DNA of 64,000 nt, from assembly GCA_033063855.1 (NCBI GenBank), contig CP093829.1, forward strand, positions 15,221,537 to 15,285,536, read 5' to 3'. Positions 36,013 through 51,000 of the stretch are shown one piece after another. Within the stretch, counting starts at the first letter, position 1, and each line of letters begins with the position of its first letter. The position numbers and the translations under genes were made by a program. The notes beneath the pieces were generated by a model. That model saw nothing but the letters and a program-made list of their open reading frames with translations, did not search any database and was not told where the DNA came from. Origin of the DNA: Smittia aterrima. Lineage: Eukaryota; Arthropoda; Insecta; Diptera; Chironomidae.

Positions 36013-39000
36013 TTACAGCACGTGGAGATTCTCGCAGCTCTTCGATTTTGAATCACGTGCCCATACTCGACCCAGCAGTCCCTTCACCTTCAAGCTCGCA
36101 GATGTTCGAGATCCTCGATATTTTCTCGGACTGTTAAGGGAGTTGAACGATGTAAATGTCAATAAAGTTCATAAGAAGAGACTCAATATGTTGTCGATAT
36201 GAAATTTACCTGCTTTGGATGCTGTTAGGAGGTGTGTTCGTATCAATGATACCAGTGGGAGTACTAGGATTTGTGTTAGCAGATAAACACGTGGAGCCGC
36301 CAAGTGGAGAACATGCGCGTCGTTTAGACTTTCTATACGAACGTTTTCGGAACAAGTCTCTGAAGTTGATGGAGGTCGTGGAAAAATAAAAAATTTTATG
36401 TGTCGCAGTGGAATAAATTTATTAGTCTCACCTTGACTTCTCAGGATTTTCCAATTTCAAACGTATCTGAGTCAACAAGCCCACAAGAAGCTCGTCCTGG
36501 GAAGGATTTGTAGATCGTTAAGTTCAAGTTGAGGAAAATTTATGCGGAGAATACTCACAACATTGTGGTTTATGGTCACAGACGATTCAATGAATTTACA
36601 ATCATAAGCAGTTGCCATCGCTTTACCCTCTAGAGAAAAGAAAAAAAGAAAGTTCATGAGTACTCCTCGTGCAAGTTTTGTTTGCTAAAAGAATGTCGAA
36701 GCTCTCGAAAAAAGTTTATAATCTCTTGATATATAATTGGGATGGCATTCCGATTTCAAATATAATGCTCGTGCACTTCGTTCTTTTGACAGAATTATCG
36801 ATGAGAACATTTTTTCGCACGAATGAAATTGCTAAAAGCCACCATAACGAAACTTTTTTCATCTCCGCCATCAGCAAACACACCGCCAAATACCAAGAAA
36901 TGAGTTATGTTCGTAATATGAGCAGACTTGATGGAGAGGCTGAGTAAGTGAAGAACTCAATTGATTGTGTTCAGTCGAATGTGAAGGGAAAATACCCAAG
37001 CGTCTTCCGTAAACATGTCTTGAAATGAAAGACGGCTGTTTGGGAAGTAACGATGACGAAAGAAAAGTATTTTACTATTCTCTGTTAAGAGAAGTGGCAC
37101 GTCAACAACATGTGACTCGACCTCTTAACTTTGTGCTGCTGAACTGTGAAAAAGCTCAAGATTAATTGTAAAGAATTCCACTTACGAGAGTTTCAAGTTG
37201 AATTATGATTCAATCAACACTTTCTGACGTTCAAGAGCTTCCGTCGCTCTGTGATACAAAAACTTTTTGTTTTAATAAAACATTGAGCGAAACATGTTCC
37301 TAGACATTTCTCCTCCTCAATAAATATTTGTTAAAAGTTTTGCATGGAATTTTTTTAATTATTTCCAAACTTTCCCATTTCCTGTGCAATGGTTTATACG
37401 GAAAAGAATACCTTTTTGCTTTTTCACAAGAAACTTTTGCATTTGGGAAGTTAATTTCATTTGCTTTCACGCTTCATCAGTCAAGAGTCCGGAGGTCGTA
37501 AAGGTTGCGTAGACGAGAGCGCTGTAAACTTTTATTGAATTTCACAGTTGTGACTTGATTTCTGTCATTTTGTTCGCTCAACGGACAGTCAATGAAAAGT
37601 CGTAAATTGAATTAACGATGTCAATGAAAACATCTGCAGTTCGATTAAAAGTTCAATTTTTATGTGCCAATGTTTTCCGAGAGCGAGGTTATTAAAGCAA
37701 CGGAACGAAATTTTATTTATCGCTGATCAGAAAGCAATTTAAATCGTAAATCTTCTTATAGGTAAGAAGACTTCAAGCGAAAGTTCAATTTTAAGCAGTC
37801 GAAGGGAGGGGAGTAACAAATATTTGATTTGCTGTTCTCTTCGAAGTGCTTAACACTTCCCACGTTTTCACCGACAACCTTTACCGCGCGTTTAAAGGTG
37901 GAATCATTCGTGCGAAGGGAAATCATTAGTCGTGTTTACTTTTGCGGCATTTATATGAGCTTCGGGAATCTCTCGTCTGTCAAAGGTAAAACTTTTTCTT
38001 ATACAAACCTTCGGAAGTAACAACGCGGCTTCTTGCCAAATCGGCCTTGTTGCCGACGAGTATAACAGCCTTTTGTGCAATATTCTCACTGGTCCAAAGC
38101 GCCTGAAGGACACGCTCAGCAACCAAGAACGAACTTTTGTCGGATGATGAGTAAATGACGAGAAAACCATGCGGATCGTATGAGGAGAGACAATTTTCCG
38201 GCTGCGAAAAGTTAAAAATAAAAACACAATGAAAATGAGATAATCCCCATCAACGTTTGCCCATTAATTAAACTCACCGTCATTTCGATAAACGGATGAT
38301 CGATGAAAGTCATTTCAGATTCCTCTCCACTTAACAATACCGACACCGATTTTTCACCTGAGTCATCGTCTGTAATTAATGATTGAAACAAAAACAAAAG
38401 TGTCATGAATAGTCTGAAAAGTTTCACGTTTCTATTGCTTGGAAATACAATATTTTCTCCACTCAGCTATGATTATGCAACGAATAAACAAATTTCAACC
38501 TCTCCAGCGATTGTCGATCGACCGAGGATTTAAACCACAGCCATTGATGATGTCAATTAATTTGAACTAAGTTCCATTAGGGATGAGCAAGCATTGGTTT
38601 TGTGTTTGGTATCGAGTTTACAAATCATAATGGAGCTGATTCGGAAAACATCGAATAACACAACATAAGCCTGGTTCGTGTGGAGAGAAAGAGCTTTTCG
38701 GCCCAAAGGAGCTTTGCATTGAAATTTGGTGTGAAAATTACAATTTTCCATGCTTCGCCAGGTTTCATCGTAGCGGAGAAACAATCTGAAGTTTAATTAA
38801 CAGACATAATTCATTATCTGGAAGGTGATGTGGCATAATATGATCGACGAGTGAGGGTAAAACTTCTCAGCGAAGAGAGAATGCGAAAGAGGGTGGTTGA
38901 AGGAGAACTATCGAGATCAGCATGCGACGCTCGTCTTGTTAATGGCAAAGTTATGGAAGGATTTCTTAGTTTCCGTTATAACAACCAAACGAAACAAGAT

Positions 39001-42000
39001 TCAAACGATGGGGAGATCAGATTGAATACAAATGAACTAAAGGTCCGTCTTCACATACCCGCTCGATCGATTTTAATTTGTATATTGCACTTGTTGGCAT
39101 CATCAGCGTTTTGCTCTATAAATAATTGATTTTATTTTTATTTTTATGATCAGCAAAATCTAATAAAAGAAAGGAAAGCTCTCCACAACGACAAGGCTGC
39201 GACTGCTGTTACTGTCGAGTTCTCTAATTAGAAACGCTCTTTGTTTTTATAGCTTTGCGTTCCCAAAGCGACCGAGATGAATGTCAAGTTGAAAAAGGTC
39301 ATGAAATATTCGGAAATTAATATAGCAAAGTAGCTTAGCTTAGTGCTGATTGGTGCTTTCATTCGGTTTGACGGCGACAGAGGCAGCAGCATGGATACGC
39401 AAGTGGTTGGACAAACTGTTTCGTTATTTATTTTCATTGCGATTTAATCTTCTACTTGAGGGTGAAGGGTTTCTGTGAGATAGCTGAGGAAGAGGAGATA
39501 AAAGTTTACCAATCACCGAAGCTAGTACTTGAACTCACTTAGAAGGAAAGCTTTGTATCAGATTTCATTGCGCTCCAATTCTCCTTCATTATAAGTTTCA
39601 TCATTATTTTAGAGGTAAGGGGGAGGGTGTAAAGTATTAATTAGTTCTCTTAGCCTCAGTCATTTAATACAAGCATGTCTGCTAATTGTCAAACTTTGAA
39701 GCTTTACATTACGAACTATGTTAAAATTTCTTTCGAGCTTCAAACGAGGAAAATTGCAATGGGTCAACGATGTAAACTTTTTTAATTGAATTCGCTCTAC
39801 AGGAAACTCATTACCTGGAAAGTACAGGTTTCTCGTTTCGATTGCACCAAGAATATAAATATTGTATATTTCGTTTTATCATCACAGCAAAACTTTCGTT
39901 GTTCAAATCACATTGCGAACCGGTGAAATGTGTCACATTGCGAATTCTCTCAACAAATATTTGTATGAGCAAGCAAACTCGCACATTTGATAAAAGCAAC
40001 GTGTTTACTAATTCATCCAACGAAAGCCCAATTTGTGTTTTGGAAATCGGCCACAGAATCGAGCGAGGCATGCACACGCAAACTCTTTTTTATGTGTCGA
40101 GCGAGTGAAACAAATTCAGAGATTGACAGAGAAACAAATGACCCGAAAATAAAATAAATTTTGCAAGCTTAGTTAAATATTCATCGTTCCTGTTTTTCGA
40201 GGTGTTCGCTAAAAATACCTAAACTGAAAGTGAATGAGAGAGAGACATTAGACTCACCGATGGAAGTGTCGTAGGCATGGAGATATTCACTGGTCATAAA
40301 CTGCGACACGAGAGAGCTTTTGCCAACCTTCTCTCCGCCCAACATTAAAACTCTGTAAGGAGAAAACGTGGCAACAGAAGAAAAAAATCAATTAAAACCT
40401 CGACAGTTATTGATTGCATATCGCTCGATGGAGGTTTCTCTGATAAAGAAGCATTCCGACAATATTTACAGCATGAGAGAGAAGCGCTTACCTAAATGGA
40501 ATTTGTGAACCTTGCGCTGACGTACTACTTTCTCTACTAGAAGCTAAACTTGTTCTAGCCGAATCGCCTGCATTGGCTGCTGTTGTTAAATGCTCCGTAC
40601 TTTAAAAAAATAAAGAATTTTCTTGATAAACTTTGAAATGAATGATTAAGTGCATATGACTTCAGATAAACAAACGAATAAGGTTTAAGCATGAACTATA
40701 TTTGAGTGATAAATCCAAACATCATGAGCAGAGGGAAATTGAATAAACGTGTTTCCTCAATCGACTGCACATTGAATGTCAGAATCAATATGTGTTCAAT
40801 GAGTTATGATTGCGTATAGAGAGAACTGGCTGAGAGTCAAGCTTTTCCTAATGCGACTTGCTAACACGCGCTTAGTTGTAGTTAAATAGAGTTTGAGAAG
40901 TTATGCAGAGGACAAAGTTTATCTTTCGATGAAAAAGAATTCCAATAATCATAGACGACTAAACATTTAAAAGAAAATAAAAAAAGAAACTTTTAAGTGC
41001 CTCAAGACATTCGTCGACTCTTGAAGCATAATGTTACAAATGAAATAAACTCAGAAGAATTTTCATAATTAAATTTTGTTTTCGAAATCAATTCGAATTT
41101 TCCGCGAAAGGTTTCTTTGAAAGAAAATTCCAATCAACATGAAATTATTGATGACGAGATTACAAGCCCGTCGAAGAAAAAAAGCTAAAGGGCTATAATT
41201 GGAAAATTAGGTTTTCACTCTGTTGAAGTTATAAATTTTCTTCGTTTCTCTTTAACTTCACTTCCACAAAGTGTACTTGCGATCGATTGCGTTCTTGGAA
41301 GCCAAAACATTTTCACGAGCTCGACATTGAAATTTAAATTAAATTGACGACGCGCAAAGTGTTTGTCTTTCTCTTTCAACATCGCTTTCATCGTTTAATT
41401 GAAGCTATTTCAGAGTAAACGATGACAAAGGATCGCTAACGAGATTCTCGTTCTTTCATCATAGACACGCAGTATTTGGAATGTTTTAAAGCTTTCTCCC
41501 GTATCCTTAGTCACATCAGCCAAAAAGAGCTCTCGAGTTGCTTCAAGAAATCAATTAGAGCTTCGATCTCATCGATTTCGAATTTAAATTGTTGTTGACT
41601 AATGCTTTTTTGAAGACTCAAATGATATCTCGAATATAATTGAATTTATGTTACAGCTTTGCTGCTTCCTCTTCATATTCTCATTCTACTGAAGGTCACA
41701 GCGAAAATAAAAAGTTTTAGGCGTGCTTTTGATGGGGAAAGAAAAAATCAATAAGCGAGAAAATTTAACATCAAAAGCTTTTAAGCGAAAAATAAAAAGA
41801 CGGAAAGTCCTTTGATTGTCGCCTACCTGGAATTTGAGCTGCCGACGCTTGTGTTCGATTTGCTTCGACGACTTTTCAGCGAATCGCCACGATTGACGAT
41901 TCCTTTGCCAGTGATTGAAAAATGTCTCAGTCTGTAATATTCTTCCTCCACACCTGTATTAGGCATAGAAGCGACTCTGCAAAGAGTGACAAAGACATTT

Positions 42001-45000
42001 TATGATTAATGAAAGTTGAAGACAGAGAAAAGGTTCGCTTGACGCGACAGCTAAATACCTCGAGCGTTGCTGCGGCAGGCAAAGTTGATTGGGTCGTCCG
42101 GAAGCCCTAGAGCCGGGTGTCTTGACTGATTGCGATCTGGTGTGGTGAGGCGATCCATATCTTTAAGCGGAGAGCAAATAAAAACAAAATAGTCCATTAA
42201 GAAGAGAGAAGACGATGAAAGTTGTTCTCATGATAAATTAGCTCAGATGTTTCCCTTTTCTGACGAGCATAATTACAAACATTCCATTTAAGAAATACGA
42301 GACGATGGCAGAAGAAAGAATAGCAGGAAAATATTAACCCAATTCTGCCAACTAATTTTAATTGAGCCGCATTTTGCATGATGATGAGTAGCTCACGAGA
42401 GCTTCACGCTATTTCTTTGCCGATGAAAGCAGGAAGGCGAACATAAAGCAAAGGATATTGCATGTAATGATTTACGAGTCGAAGAACGCGCCATAAAGGA
42501 GGATGAGAAATGGGGAGAAAATAATTTTGCTCATGAGAAAGAGCCATGAAACTTCATAACACGAAACGAATGCGAAATAAATCTGAATCGTGAAGAACAA
42601 CAGGAATCAAATGTAAACATAAAATTTGCTTGTAAGAAACTTCTTTCGGAAAGATTGTAGAGATAGGATGAGCAGCGGAGTAAGTGTTGCTTTGAATTTC
42701 CCATAAACTTCAGTAGAAAGGAGAGAATCACATTTACACTGCAATTTGTAGATTTGTTATTGTGATAAAAAGGAGGTTACACTTTATTTTGGATTTACTA
42801 CGAAAGCGTTTCATGGTCAACAACGATGGCGGGCGTAAAATTGGATCGTAGGGTTTATAAAAAGATTTCTTTTAATGTATCAGCCGGATTGATGTTTATA
42901 AACAGAAACTCGTCGTTGAACTTTCAAGTCAGATGTGCGTGAAATGATTTTAAAACGATGAGTGCGATAATGGTTTTCAGATGAATCATCTCATGCAATA
43001 ACTTTTTAAACAATCCATCACCGCTTGACCTAATTTAAGCTTCTTTCTGTCTCTAGATACAGTCACTTTCCTTTTTTTTGTGAAATAATTTATCGAGTCT
43101 GTCTCTAACAGTCTCATCGACAACAAAGGATAAAATGAATTTCTATTGTCTTCTGTTGAGAAAAGTTTATAGAAAAACCCCCGAGGCTGACATAAGCGAA
43201 CACCCGTGACTTCATAATCTTTTTCCATTTAACGATTTTCCGCTTTACGCTTGAAAAACGGTCGCTCGACGAACAATTCTCGTGAAGAAGAAATTGCGTC
43301 AAATGAAAATAAAAGATTGTTCCGAGACTGCGAGAAGATTTTCTGTTCTTCGTTTCAAGCCTCAAAGGAAAATCATCTTGAGCTGTCTCACTTAATGTCT
43401 GACAGTCTTCCCGTTGTAGTTTTCTTTTCCCGAAACGCGATATTTATTTTTCTTTCGCATGTGAATCAGCCAAGTTATTAAACAGATATACGAAGAAGAA
43501 CAGAAACGATATTTTAAGTGAGATCCTCGTCGCGTTGCGGTTTCGATGTGAATCATTTCAAATGAGAATCGGGCGTACGACGCTCTCAAAAAAAAAACCA
43601 TTTATTTATAATTGATTGTTGTACGTGGAAATGTTTACTTTGAGATAATTTTCTTTTTCTGAAAACTCTTCACCTAAATCTTTCACCTCTCGAAGCATTT
43701 ATTTTATTTTTCCGGTGCGTATACGTAGCTGAACAAAAATATCAACAGATGAGCTCTGTGGCTCACTTCTGGGAAAGTTTTATCATTCAAGTTTCGTGAG
43801 AAAAAAAAACTCGCGACAAGTTCAATGAAAATTTATTTTTGTCTGATGACTGACGCTTCCTCGAATATGGTCGTTTCGCAATAAAGCGAAACTTTATGAT
43901 GTTTTGTAAATAAGGCGACGCATTTCATAACAAAACCACAACTGAAAGGAGAAACTTTCATTCATGCAAACTCTCCTGGCAGCAGTTCAGCTCATTGAAA
44001 GACGTTTGTCAAAATGGCAATTAAGTTGTGCCGGTTTGCACAAGCGTAAGAAGAAATAAATTTATGAAGCCGCCACACCGCACCGCAGAGCAAAGTTTCT
44101 TCAACTCTTCAAATGAGCTCGTCACTCATTAGTTTGCATTTCTGGTTGCTGCTTACTTAGACAGCCACGCACGTGTTGTCATACTTTCATTGAGGTCGTG
44201 GGCGCGATGAGCATAAAGACGTCAGAAACAAAGTAGAACTCAACATGTCAGATGAATAATTAGTCACAGTCATAAGGTGCACACTTAAAATGATTAACTT
44301 GGTTTCGTTAGAAAGTTATTTACGATGCTCGAGAGAACTCTGACTATAACAATCCGTTCATTTTCATCTAAGCGAAGTTGATATGTTTTTACGGGTTGTT
44401 TGCTTTTATGTTTAATCAAAACATTTCCCCAACCGCACCCCTCAAGGTAAGGTTTTATGTCGATCTCGTTTTGTCTATTGACGACTGCTCTTCGTCGTAT
44501 GTATGTTATTTTATTGATTCGAAATCTGCGTCGTATATCGTCGCTTCCTCAAAACGAAGCTGCTTATTGAAGTTCTCCTTATCGTTTCAATCAGGAATAA
44601 CAAACTCAATACGATTTGAATCCTTTCTTTACGCTTCAACTAGAACGACGAAGATTTTTTTTTCGTTTTTATGTAAATTGAGTTGTTAAAGAAAAACAAG
44701 ATTTGGGGATTTCCTTGAGTTTTCTGTTTTCATCTAATCTTCAAAAACGAAAAGCAAATTTTCTCTTCAATTGCTCGCTTTGACTTCACTTATGAGCGAT
44801 ATAGCAAGCAGAGCAACTTCAAAGCGTTGACTTGGAGCTGATTTTCTGTTGCCTGTTTCAATTTGCCACTCCTGCGGAAGCCACGCAGGTTCATTTAAAT
44901 TTCATGAAACAAAAAGAACTCGCAAGGGATGACGACACCGAGATTCAATTATTTTAATAAATTTCCTTGTTTCAAAAGCGTCATGGGAATTCCTTCATTT

Positions 45001-48000
45001 TCACTGTCAGTGCTAGAATTGATTTCAACTTGTTTTGACAACTCAAATCCCAAGTTCAATTATTTTCTCATCCCAAGACGGTCTGTCACGATTTAGATGC
45101 AGCCAAAAATTCATTCTAAAGAGTGTGAAAAGTGATTTGCATTTCAGAAATCTGACGGCTGATGCTGTGAAAGTCTCAAAATTCATTGCTCAAACAGATG
45201 AAAGTCTTGAAATAATAATAAAACCTTTATCCGACTTTGTTGCCTCAAGCATTCCGTCTGCAGTTTGCGTGACAACTGGCGTGGCATTTCTAAAGTCACG
45301 AACAAGGAATGAGACTCGAGAACAATTTATATAATTTTAATCAAGCAATTAACAAGCGAAACGATTTAGTCGCGAGGTGTTGATTGCAAAGCGATGAAGT
45401 GCAGCTGGAAGTCTCGTCGCTCTAGTTAAACAACTTTGTATTTATCACAAAGACTTTTAATGATAATGACGCTCAATATTCTCTTCCGCAAGCTGTGTGA
45501 GTCTTCCAAACAAAAAAGGTAAACCAGAAACTTTTACGAAAAATAAAATGATCATTAAACAAAGTTCGCTATTGCCATTAAAAGAAAAAAGTTTGTTTTC
45601 ATGCTTCACCTTCATCAAAGCGACTCTAGAAAATTTGATGGGAAGCCTTAAAAACGACATTCATCTGAATATGGTTGGGAGCTCACTCACTTATGATCGA
45701 CCGTGGCTCCAAGTTTTCAACAAACTTTTTTTGTTATTTCCTTTCCAAAACTTTTTACCGATGATGAATTGCTTTGAAGGCAACGACGTCCGCTTGTGTA
45801 CAGTTCAGATTGGTTTAAATGGAAATGAAGCTTGAATGTGCTTTTTTCTCTAATCCAATCATTTTATAACGAATTGTTTTTTGCTTTGAAATAAGCTTTG
45901 AACAAAAATAGGTCAAAAGGGAGATTGTGTGCTCGACAACTCAGCAAATCCACAAGATAAACTTTCTGTCTGTGTTTAAAGTAATGGAGGTTGAATTGAA
46001 AGCTTTTACGACATGAGAAAAGAACGAGAATTCAATTTGAAACCAATTTGCATTATTGCTGCGGATCGGAAGTAAACCTTGAATTATGAAGAGAAAATCT
46101 TCGTTTCTCGTGTGAACGTCTTGAAGGAATATAAACCAACATAAAGTCATTTGCTTAATGCAAAATGCTGTTGAACGGAAGGATAAGAAAACTTAATGGT
46201 TCGAAGCGAAGGTCGTCAGTAAATTGACAGAGTCAGAGAACATAAAACGAAAGTCAGACGTGCTGCGTTAGATTGCGTGCTTTCGTTTCATTTCTTCGTA
46301 TTCACTGATTCTTATCACTTCGGTCTCTCCGAAAGAAAACAAAAGGAAGAAAGCAAAACAGAGACGGCAAAGTTTCCTTTTTCGGGGTTAAGACGATATT
46401 TTACGATTGCATTAAAAAGCTTTAAAGCTTAACGAGGGATTGAAAGGAAAGGAAACTTGAGTCTCACATGCAAAACAATAATTTCTTAATCATTTGCTGG
46501 TCCTTAATGGAGCACGCGATCTCCTTTGTGAAATTGACTCGGATCGTTTTGTTGTCAACGTGAGGTGCTTGGCAACCGCTTAGACTTTCCACTCTCCTTA
46601 GTAGCGATCAAATTGAAAATAAATCAAGCTAATGACTGAAAACAGATTCCGAACGATTCCAACTGAGTGTTTGATTGGAAAATTATTAATCGTTTCGCAA
46701 TTGAGAATAATCAAAGTCAGAATCATTGAATCTACGTCATTCGTTCGCTGTTTTCGACAGATTAATGTAAGCGCTCACCCTAAATGACGGAGGACAAAAC
46801 GTTCCTAATTGAATTAAAATTAAACGATTGCCTACAGGTGAAGCGTTTAAAAGTCTCATCACGGCTCAATTCGACGTTAATAGAATGCGACGACCCCATC
46901 CGCTTCCTAATTTCATTTCATCGCGCAAGAATCTCAACTTTTGTCCAAGACAAACAAAAGAAAAAGGAAAGAAAAGAGAGAAAACCTCAACTCACTTCAT
47001 TTCAAAGTCACGCATTTCCTCCGTCGTCAGCGTCGTTCTGTTTGTCACATCCAATAATTGTCGAATGTTTTCATCTCGCTGTTTCTTCTTTTGTCTCGAC
47101 GATTCCTTGCCCTGCTCCACGCTGATGAAATCGCATTCATTCTTCAGCAAAACTGTTTCCACCGAATAATCCAAACTCAATGACGCCTGAAGTCAGTTTA
47201 CGAAGGGTTTTGAGAAAAGAAAATTGAAAAAGAGAAGAAAAAGAACATTTGTTAGACTTTCGATGAAATATTGCAACAAATGAAATCTTATCGCAAAATA
47301 ATAAATCATAATATTTATGTGAATGCGAATTGATCGGCAGAAAGAAAAGTCTCTCAGCACCAATCTTTGAATCGGAAAAATAAACAGAAAAATTCTTCAC
47401 TGAAGAATTGATTATCGTTGCTAATGACTTTCACATGCAGTTAAGTTTTCAGACATTATTGTTAGTTAAAGAAGGTTGAATCGCACATAAATCTGCGATA
47501 TGTACGTGCTCGAATATCATTCGCGGCGTAATAATTCGCCAAAATATTTACAGAGCAGAAAAATTGTGAAGAGAGCAATTGAACGTAAACAAATCTTGGG
47601 CAATTCTTTGATTGCAGCTCATGATAAATTTTATGAGTAGAATTTATTGTTGAACGTGATTAGGGGGAGTTTCAGTTCAATGAGTCAGATAAACAAAACT
47701 TTAAAAAGGAAGATTATCGATGGAATTGAATTATTGAGAGAGCTTTCTCATTGTTTAGGATTTGTTCGGTAATTACGTAGAACTGGCTGAGAAGGTTAGT
47801 AAAATCTTAAACGTGTTTTAGGAAAAAGGATTCAAAGAAACTTTTGTCCCTTGACGTAATTTACAAACGACCCATTTAGATTTTTTAAAGATTCCTTGAG
47901 TTTACTGAACTTTACTTCACTTTAAGAATCTCGACTCGGAGTGATAAAATTCAGCGGTTGCATTTCTTTTTTGAAAAAGTTTTTTCATAAAGAAAAACTT

Positions 48001-51000
48001 TGTTCGAACTTTGATTTAATTTCCGAAAACTTTTTCCTCAATTTCCTTGATGGAAATTAAAAATTCTAATGGAAGATAAACAGAATCGAGTTTGATTTAA
48101 TGAAGTTCATGGTTGGAATACTTATTTGTATAAGGGAATCATTTCGGATTGCTTCCTTGATAAACCAGCGTGAGGTCATCGCCATTAAACATTTCCGAAT
48201 GACATTTATTACCTTGCAACTGATCGGCGAGTAATGAATGTCCCGTGCTGAGACATTTCTCACAAGTTTCCGATACAACTTATTCATTTTCTTCTTTCAC
48301 TGTTTTTCCACTTTGATAATCCTCGACAGCGTTTAACAACGCTCGCTTATTGTAATTTCCGACAGTCAGTGATTAATTTCTTAGGACGAACTCAACACAA
48401 TTTCTGATACTTTTGCTCTTTCTTCTCCCAAGAGCAATCATAAAAATTTATCGTTCTATTATGCGCTTCGTCTCAAGTGCTTCGTCTCGTTTACAGTTTG
48501 ATCACTCTTCGTCAAGTTTCTTTTATTTATTTTAAATCATTTTCCTTTTCTCCTTCGATGCACAAAGTTCGTGTAATACTAATAACGAGCTCGAATCGTT
48601 GTCTTTTTCATCAGAACTTCTTTTATGTAAACAGAGTAATTTCTAATTATAACTGTTTTTTTCCAAAAAAAAATTAATTCGACACGCGCAAATTATACTC
48701 GCAGCCGGTTCAGAGAACTTCGATTTCTTTTGATCAAAGATATTTATGGGAATTCAAATGAACGATTGAAAAACACAAAACACATGAATCAAGTCAAAAG
48801 ATAGAAAAGTGAGAACATACTTGTTGAACTACGATGGTCGCGCGCGGTGTAGTAACGACTGCGGTGCTCATAGGATTCGACGTTAAATTTATACTCCCGT
48901 TTGTAGCAGCCGACTTATTGCTATTAGTGTTTGTATTGCTCTTACTGCTGAACGATGACGTCGTCGAATCTTTCTGGCATCCATCCAACGCGTCAGAAGT
49001 TTTCTCATTTCCATTTTCACCAGAGAAAGATGATCGCGACTCAGCGAAGAAATCGATCTTTAAGTCGGGGATGGGAGAAGTCACGTTCGAGCTTGGCTGA
49101 TCGTGAATGAGAACCGAAGTCTCGTTAAGCTTCTTATTGATGTGCTCAATCTTACTCAGTGGTTTCATTTCGGCTGCAGGCGATAGTAGACGTTTCTTGT
49201 TCTGTCGCTCTTTCTCGAGCTGCGAAAGAATTGCGTATTGTTGGAAAATGCCTTCAGGAGGAATATTCTGATCGAAAGCTTCAAACGAAGGACTGTCTTC
49301 ATCATAAGGAAATGATTTCTTCGCAATGAAGCTATCATCATCTTCTTCTTCAACAGCAAAACACTCCCGCTGAATTCTCTCGTAATCGATTGCTTCCCGG
49401 TCGAAAGGAAACATTGTGAGATCGCTTGGAGTGTCAGTCGATGCTGAATCATCTTCATTTTCAAATTTACTCTGACTTATGCTTGAGTTCTTTCGATGAA
49501 CTGGAGCAGAACTTACTTTTCGTGTCTTTGTCGCTGATTCGTGTTTCTCTTTGTTGGACGATGATGAAGATGCTGACGATGACTCTTTCGTGCTGAAAAT
49601 ATTACTTAAACGCTCGCACTTGAACGAGCGTCGCTCCTTTTTACTGCTACCATTTGCATTCTTCGACGTTCTGCCGTTGTCGCTCGTTCTAACATTCTCT
49701 TTATTCTCTACACTTGCTCTAGATTTGAAAGATTTATTGCTGGCATACGGCTCGTTTGATGCGACAGCGACTGGATCGAATGAAAAGAGTGTCGTTGACT
49801 TTTCCGCGCTTCTTGCACTTCGGGGCGATGGTGGAGGATCAAAGGAAAATGTCGATTCGGTTGTTCCCATCGGTGGTGCAGTGTGCGGGTAGAGAATCGA
49901 ATATTTGCGGGCATTGGGATTCAGCTGCACGAACCGAAAACACGAGATTAGCTAATTAATCATCATTGTTATCTCATTTGTTCGATGATTTCAATAAATC
50001 ATACGAGAGCGGCTATAGGAAAAATAGAAATAATTAATTCATCACCTCATTCCGGTTATTATCGTCATCATCGCAAAGAAGCGGAGTAATAGATTCGTCT
50101 AAGCCATCGTTCACATTAATTATGCTCGAGCTTTTGTCGTCGACAGCCGTTATTGAGTCGGGCTGGTCCAGAAGGGTCAACGATTCATCTTGGCTCTCAC
50201 TAAGCAACGGTTTTTGTTGTTCTGTGATGTCTCCGTCGCCTGCCAAATGATAAATTAGAGCTTTTAGTGTGCACACAGTAGATTCTATCGAGGTAAGCAA
50301 TCAAAAGCAGACGCTTCGTCTCAAGTCCAAGCTTCATACAATTCTCATTCATTTATCTTATCAATTATGCAACGAACCTAAGTCCAGAGAATCGCACGTT
50401 TCCGTATCTGTTGTCGTAGTGATATTGGTTAAGTGAGTCGAGGCTGATTCCGTTGACGTATTGATGGTCGAATTGCATGACGAATTCATAACGATGGCCT
50501 TTGGCGTGGCCGAAATAGTTGACGGTTTCGTGCTATTGTTAGTCATTCGGCTCGTTTTAGCGGTCTTAAAGTAAAGCCGTCGCAATGCAGTCCCTGTTGG
50601 AACGTTTGCGATGATGGAATCGGTATCGGAGCTGCTTGAGGTATAAGGACTTGTCGGTCGAGTCATATGCATTGTTGCCATAGTTTTTGCTATAGCACTA
50701 ACGACTTTAGGTGGTGGCACGTGAGCTGTGGTCAGTGAAACTATCGAAACGAAAAAGGATTTTGTTACAATTTATTTCAAGCCAAACGTTATCTCGAGCT
50801 ATAAAACGAAATTCGTAACGACGTCATCATATCTCGCATAGTTTGTGCCAACCATTTACGCGCGCTTCGATAATTTTATGAAACTTAGTGGCTCGTAATT
50901 TATGCTTCTCGATTTAAGCACTTTAATGGTCATTATAATGCTCGCTCCGAGTCAACGAGTTTCTATCAAACGCGCAGCAAAGTTCAAGAAACCTCGAGCA

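Noticed and set aside
36008..36389. Two overlapping plus-strand frames, one with a hydrophobic stretch resembling a membrane protein
   Set aside because: The minus strand carries the last two RGK exons (RDLFRKRSYRKSKRRAC and SKSKSCENLHVL) with perfect phase; the plus frames are their shadows.
45035..45835. Plus-strand frames of 99 and 112 codons
   Set aside because: They lie within the 4.8-kb RGK intron, overlap frames on the other strand and show no splice or protein signals.
48834..49892. Plus-strand frames with Leu/Val-rich products
   Set aside because: Antisense shadows of the 1.1-kb RGK exon whose Ser-rich coding gives open frames on the other strand.
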